Source of the DNA: Stappia sp. 28M-7
Lineage (GTDB): Bacteria; Pseudomonadota; Alphaproteobacteria; Rhizobiales; Stappiaceae
Direction of reading: 5' to 3'
Length of the DNA stretch: 64,000 nt
NCBI RefSeq assembly: GCF_014252955.1
Contig: NZ_JACMIA010000001.1
Span: 3,308,258-3,372,257, forward strand
The notes beneath the pieces are model-generated. The model worked only from the letters and a program-made list of their open reading frames with translations. It was not told the origin of the DNA and made no database searches. The position numbers were made by a program, and so were the translations under genes. How positions within the stretch are numbered: the first letter of the stretch is position 1; the number at the start of each line of letters is the position of its first letter. Shown piece by piece: positions 60,377 through 64,000 of the stretch.

Positions 60377-61696
60377 TCAGTAGCCGCGCGCCACGTCATA
60401 CTCCGGACGCTCCGCAGGACCGCCCCAACGGTACCGCATCGACGCGGAGATGATGTTCACGCTCGCTTTTGCCTTGCCGACATAGCTGCCGACATTCGGA
60501 TTGTAATCCTGATGGCCGGGACCGATGTTGATGTCGGCATCGGCCGCGTGGATGTAGGTGTAGCCGAGGTCGAACGACAGGTCGTCGGTGAACTTGTAGC
60601 TGGCGCCGGCCGACAGCCACAGACGGTCGGTATCCGGCAGGCGGGTCGAGCGGATCTCGTCCGTGATCGGCGAGATCTCGTAGCCGATGCCGGCGCGCAT
60701 CGTCAGGTCCTCGTTGACGTCGTATTCGCCGCCGATCGCGAAGAACCAGCTGTCGCGGTAGTTGAAATGCAGCGTCTGCACGGTGGCGCCGGTCGCCTGC
60801 GACGTAACGCGCGGCGACTTGAGGCGGCTCCAGTTGGCCCATTCCACAGTGCCGAAGACCCGGAACGCATCGGTCACCCGTTGCTTGGCCGAGAAGTTGA
60901 TCATCTCCGGCGTGATCAGCGAGGCATTGATGTCCGTGAGGCCGGCCGGCGTCTGGATGTCGCCGTCGAGGGTCTGGCTGACGCCCGAGCGGAAGCCGAG
61001 GCCGAGCTCGGTGCCATCGAACGGCTTGAACGTCACACCGGCGGTGACGCCGAAGCCGATATCGTCGCCCTCAAGGATCGCGGAAGGGTAGCCCGGCACG
61101 TTGGGCAGGGCCGACTTGAGCGTCACTTTGAAATACTGGACCTGCACGCCGAACGCGAAAGACAGCATGTCGTTGAGCTTGTAGCCGACAGTCGGCGTCA
61201 CGTTCACCGACATCACCTTGGACGTTCTGGAATAGAACTGCCCCGCCCAGTTCTGGTGCGGCTTGGTAGCAAGGCCATAGGGTGCGTTGATGGACAGGCC
61301 CAGAAAGATCTGATCGGTGAGCTTGTAGGCCGTGTAGGACGCCGGAACATAGCCTTCGCTGCCGATGTCGCCGGACGGCGCCGAACTCGGCGTCAGGCCG
61401 AGGACGCCCCCGCCGATGGCCGACGGCGTGAAGGCACCGGTGATCTCGGCGGTGGGAGCGACCAGCGTGTGGTGGCTCTCGAAGGTGAACCCCTCCCCGG
61501 CCCCGGTGATGGTCGCCGGGTTCCAGAACATCGACGAGATCGACGGGCCGGTCGTGCCGTTGCCGGCAAACGACATGCCCTGGTAGTAGGCGCTTTGCTC
61601 GCGCAGGGCGAAGCCGCCCGCAAGGGCGGCTGACGAAGCAACCATCGCCGAAATTGCGGTAAATGACAGTAGAACGCTTCTGCTCTTGGGTGACAT
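60377..61696 (-). CDS. FadL/TodX-family outer-membrane transport protein
   Basis: A 439-residue outer-membrane beta-barrel. Signal peptide: MSPKSRSVLLSFTAISAMVASSAALAGG (cleaved after A-L-A). The FadL motif ALREQSAYYQGMSFAG begins the mature hatch domain, followed by SSMFWNPATITG. The rest alternates beta strands and ends RPEYDVARGY, with a Y as the terminal aromatic residue common in barrels. FadL proteins take up long-chain fatty acids and other hydrophobic compounds. ATG at 61696 matches the signal peptide; the longer in-frame start is not secretory. Upstream DNA (61697-62052) is long and regulatory-looking. Confidence 0.92.
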   Translation of the reverse strand: MSPKSRSVLLSFTAISAMVASSAALAGGFALREQSAYYQGMSFAGNGTTGPSISSMFWNPATITGAGEGFTFESHHTLVAPTAEITGAFTPSAIGGGVLGLTPSSAPSGDIGSEGYVPASYTAYKLTDQIFLGLSINAPYGLATKPHQNWAGQFYSRTSKVMSVNVTPTVGYKLNDMLSFAFGVQVQYFKVTLKSALPNVPGYPSAILEGDDIGFGVTAGVTFKPFDGTELGLGFRSGVSQTLDGDIQTPAGLTDINASLITPEMINFSAKQRVTDAFRVFGTVEWANWSRLKSPRVTSQATGATVQTLHFNYRDSWFFAIGGEYDVNEDLTMRAGIGYEISPITDEIRSTRLPDTDRLWLSAGASYKFTDDLSFDLGYTYIHAADADINIGPGHQDYNPNVGSYVGKAKASVNIISASMRYRWGGPAERPEYDVARGY

Positions 61697-61945
61697 GTCT
61701 CGACCACTCCTCCCCGGTCTGCAGGACGAAGCAAAGCCCCAATGCCCGCCCTGTTGAGAAGAGGATGAGAAAGTCACGACTGCTTCGCAATCGCCGTGAG
61801 CGACCGGATTTCGGCGGCCCGACATGACAAGAAGTAAGGTTTTGCAGGTTCCGCTAAGGAACGTTTCCGTTAGGGAAACCTGAACAGGATCTCAAAACCC
61901 GCAACTGTGTGACGATTTCACGACGGACGCGCACGCCCGATGCGC

Positions 61946-61968
61946 ATTTGCATATTTTTTATGCAAAT
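61946..61968. promoter_or_regulatory. AT-rich perfect palindrome, possible operator
   Basis: ATTTGCATA-ttttt-TATGCAAAT, a 9-bp perfect inverted repeat in an otherwise GC-rich neighbourhood. It lies 250 bp upstream of the fadL ATG and 85 bp after the RND stop. Candidate regulator-binding site; no specific regulator identified. Confidence 0.45.
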
Positions 61969-61979
61969 ATCCGCTGCCG

Positions 61980-62014
61980 GGGCAACACCTTCCCTTTTCG
62001 GAAGGATGTTGCCC
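61980..62014 (-). terminator. large hairpin after the RND gene
   Basis: GGGCAACACCTTCC / GGAAGGATGTTGCCC, a stem of about 14 bp with one bulge and a 6-nt loop. It lies 40 bp past the RND stop without a good T-run on the minus strand, so intrinsic termination is likely but not certain. Confidence 0.5.
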
Positions 62015-62052
62015 AACTGCAACGAAAGTGGCGGCGGAGAAACGGGGGGATG

Positions 62053-64000
62053 TCACTCCGCCGCCTGAGGCAGAGCCGGCGCGGGGGCCGGTGCACGCTC
62101 TGCCACATCGGTATTCGCGGCCTCGGACCTGCCATCCTCGCGCCGTGCCTGCAGGGCGGCCATCACCTCGTCCTCGGTCTTGTCGAGGCGCTTGCGGAAC
62201 CACAGGGCGTAGAGCGCCGGCAGGAAGACGAGAGTGAGCACGGTCGCGACCGTGAGCCCGCCGATCATCGCGATCGCCATAGGCCCCCAGAAGATGTTCA
62301 TCGTCAGAGGAATGAAGGCGAGAACAGCCGCCAGCGCCGTCAGGATCACCGGCCTCGCTCGGCGGACGGTGGATTCGACGATTGCCCGCCGCATGGTGGC
62401 ACCGGCATGAAGATCGTGATCGATCTGGTCGGCCAGAATGAGCGTGTTGCGCATCACCATGCCGCCCAGTGCGATAACGCCGAGAATGGCGACGAAGCCG
62501 AACGCCGCATCGGCGATCAGCAGCGAGGCCACCGCCCCGATCAACCCGAGCGGGAAGGTCAGGAACACCAGCGCCATCTTCGAGAAAGACTGCATCTGCA
62601 GCATGATCAGGACGGCCATGGCGAGGAACATCAGCGGGAACACCGCGGCCAGCGCCACATTGGCCTTGGCCGATTCCTCGGCCGCGCCGCCCGTGTCGAT
62701 CCGGTAGCCCGCCGGTAGGCTCGCCTCGATCTCGCGCATCTTCGGCAGCAGGGAGGCGGTCACGTCCGGTGCCTGCAGGCCCGGCGCGACATCCGCCCGC
62801 ACGGTCAGCACCGTCTCGCGATTGCGCCGCCACAGGATCGGATCCTCGGCCGTGTAGACGATGCGCGCCACCTGGGAGACAGGGATCGCCCGCCCGTCGC
62901 GCACCTGCAGCACCATGTCGCCGATATCGCCGAGCGCGGCGCGCTCCGTCTCGTCGGCCCGCACCACGACGCCGATCGAATGGCGCCCCTCGCGCAGCGA
63001 CGTCACCTCGTATCCGGACAAGAGCGTCTGCAGCGACTGGCCGATCTCGGAGGTGGATAGCCCCAGCGCCCGCGCACGGTCCTGATCGACTTCCAGACGC
63101 ACTGACTTGACCTTCTCACCCCACTGCAGCTCGGTGTTGCGGGTGTCGGGGCTGGCCCGCATCACGTCGCGCACCTTAGCGGCGGCCTGGCGGACCTCTT
63201 CCAGATCCGGCCCCACGACGCGGAACTGCACCGGATAACCGACCGGCGGCCCGAGCTCGAGCTTGTTGGCCCGCCCTCGCACGGCCCCTTCCGACTCGGC
63301 AAACCGGGTCTGGAGCTGGCTGACCAGCGCGTCGGCATGCTCGCCGCCCTTGGTCTGAACCAGAATCAGCGCATAGCTCGGATTGGGCAGGGCCGGGTTG
63401 TACGCGAGGAAGAAGCGCGGCGCACCCGCCCCCACATAGGTGGTGAAATAGTCGACATGCTCATTGGTCTTGAGCCAGTCTTCGATGGCCTTCGCCTCGC
63501 GCTCGGTCGCCGCGAAGGACGCGCCTTCCGGTCCCTTGAGCTCGACCAGCACTTCCGGCCGCGAGGAGTTTGGAAAGAACTGCTGCTTGACGAAGCCCAT
63601 GCCGTAGCCCGCCAGAACCAGCAGGCCGACGGTCGCCAGCACCACCGGCAGGCGGAAGCGCACGGCGGCGGTGACCATCTTGCGCAGGCGGTTGTAGGAG
63701 GGCGTGTGGTAGATCGCCTCCTCGTCGATCTCGCCGCGCTCCGCCGCATGGCGCTCCAGCGAGCGCGGCAGCAGTTTCAGGCCGAGGTAGGGTGTGAAAA
63801 CGACCGCCACGAGCCAGGAGATCAGCAGCGCCGTCGTCACAACCCAGAAGATGCCGCCGGCATATTCGCCGGCCGCCGACTTGGCAAAGCCGACGGGCAG
63901 GAAGCCTGCCGCCGTCACCAGCGTGCCGGTCAGCATCGGAAAGGCAGTGGATTCCCAGGCGAAGGTCGCCGCGCGGAAGCGGTCCCAGCCCTGTTCGATC
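62053..64000 (-). CDS. RND-family efflux pump permease, 5' end cut by window edge
   Basis: About 648 residues, the C-terminal two thirds of a transporter of about 1000-1050 residues. The reading frame is open to the window edge, and the ATG at 63936 is internal: the preceding codons read WESTAFPMLTGTLVTAAGFLPVGFAKS, a standard RND region. Visible parts are TM segments 5-6, the large periplasmic second porter/docking domain (GPEGASFAATEREAKAIEDWL ... ), and TM 7-12 (IALGGMVMRNTLILADQI; TALAAVLAFIPLTMNIFWGPMAIAMIGGLTVATVLTLVFLPALYALWF). Such HAE1-type pumps export drugs or hydrophobic compounds with a membrane-fusion protein and outer-membrane channel, which must lie beyond the window. C-terminal tail is acidic/Ala-Pro-rich. 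Confidence 0.92.
   Translation of the reverse strand, partial: IEQGWDRFRAATFAWESTAFPMLTGTLVTAAGFLPVGFAKSAAGEYAGGIFWVVTTALLISWLVAVVFTPYLGLKLLPRSLERHAAERGEIDEEAIYHTPSYNRLRKMVTAAVRFRLPVVLATVGLLVLAGYGMGFVKQQFFPNSSRPEVLVELKGPEGASFAATEREAKAIEDWLKTNEHVDYFTTYVGAGAPRFFLAYNPALPNPSYALILVQTKGGEHADALVSQLQTRFAESEGAVRGRANKLELGPPVGYPVQFRVVGPDLEEVRQAAAKVRDVMRASPDTRNTELQWGEKVKSVRLEVDQDRARALGLSTSEIGQSLQTLLSGYEVTSLREGRHSIGVVVRADETERAALGDIGDMVLQVRDGRAIPVSQVARIVYTAEDPILWRRNRETVLTVRADVAPGLQAPDVTASLLPKMREIEASLPAGYRIDTGGAAEESAKANVALAAVFPLMFLAMAVLIMLQMQSFSKMALVFLTFPLGLIGAVASLLIADAAFGFVAILGVIALGGMVMRNTLILADQIDHDLHAGATMRRAIVESTVRRARPVILTALAAVLAFIPLTMNIFWGPMAIAMIGGLTVATVLTLVFLPALYALWFRKRLDKTEDEVMAALQARREDGRSEAANTDVAERAPAPAPALPQAAE

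Larger units (their letters stand above)
61697..62052. other. intergenic region upstream of FadL
   Basis: No gene seen. It contains two inverted repeats (separate entries). The stretch 61850-61975 is AT-richer. It must hold the fadL promoter and the end of the RND gene. Confidence 0.5.

Overview
The window is about 64 kb of high-GC DNA from an alphaproteobacterium, most likely a Hyphomicrobiales (Rhizobiales) member of the Stappia/Labrenzia/Roseibium type. The flagellar set (fliX, flgI-cheL-flbY, flbT-flaF, tandem flagellins) is alphaproteobacterial. The giant apolipoprotein-like polar protein, DUF1488 and DUF2267 proteins and a cluster of tiny basic ORFs point to Hyphomicrobiales. The placement rests on gene content only. 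No rRNA, tRNA, CRISPR array, IS element or prophage was seen.

Layout. (1) 1-21 kb, flagellar island: a cut-off ORF, dksA (zinc ligands missing), fliX divergent from flgI-cheL-flbY behind a good sigma-54 promoter, flaG, a TPR/glycosyltransferase-like protein convergent with a four-gene operon for a nonulosonic (sialic-acid-like) sugar, three tandem flagellins, flbT-flaF, then flgE-flgK-flgL on the minus strand with a consensus sigma-54 promoter before flgE. (2) 21-27 kb: MoxR ATPase, a secreted protein, SixA-type phosphatase, YcjX, YcjF and a CoxE-like VWA protein, all on the plus strand. (3) 27-30 kb: a chemoreceptor and an AraC regulator. (4) 30-33.4 kb: six very small, partly overlapping unknown ORFs behind an AT-rich region, then a transglutaminase-like protein and a DUF2267 protein; this is the most accessory-looking part. 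(5) 33.4-39.7 kb: AraC/MFS divergent pair, another MFS protein, an AraC-GyrI regulator, an adrenodoxin-type ferredoxin, an orphan HPt protein and a small unknown. (6) 39.9-45.5 kb: one 1855-residue repetitive membrane-anchored protein resembling the Growth Pole Ring protein (GPR) of Agrobacterium. (7) 45.5-50.4 kb: palindromic intergenic repeats, then an Mla-type lipid transport operon (permease, ATPase, MCE protein, lipoprotein). (8) 50.5-64 kb: dgcN-dgcA (D-glutamate metabolism), an HcaT-like MFS protein, a CheZ-like phosphatase, a DUF2336 protein, a serine/threonine dehydratase-like enzyme, a glycosyltransferase plus phosphoesterase pair, an atypical SDR, a FadL porin and an RND efflux pump cut by the window end.

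How the parts may work together. The first 21 kb builds the P-ring, hook, hook-filament junction and filament, adds the checkpoint regulators FliX, FlbT and FlaF, and probably glycosylates the flagellins. The chemoreceptor and CheZ are chemotaxis parts outside any visible che operon. GPR, MCE/Mla, FadL, RND and the glycosyltransferase/phosphoesterase pair are envelope functions. The strongest leads are the GPR-like protein, the flagellin glycosylation locus with a short NeuB, the CtrA-like sites before the flagellins, CheZ with FliM-like motifs, and the small-ORF cluster.
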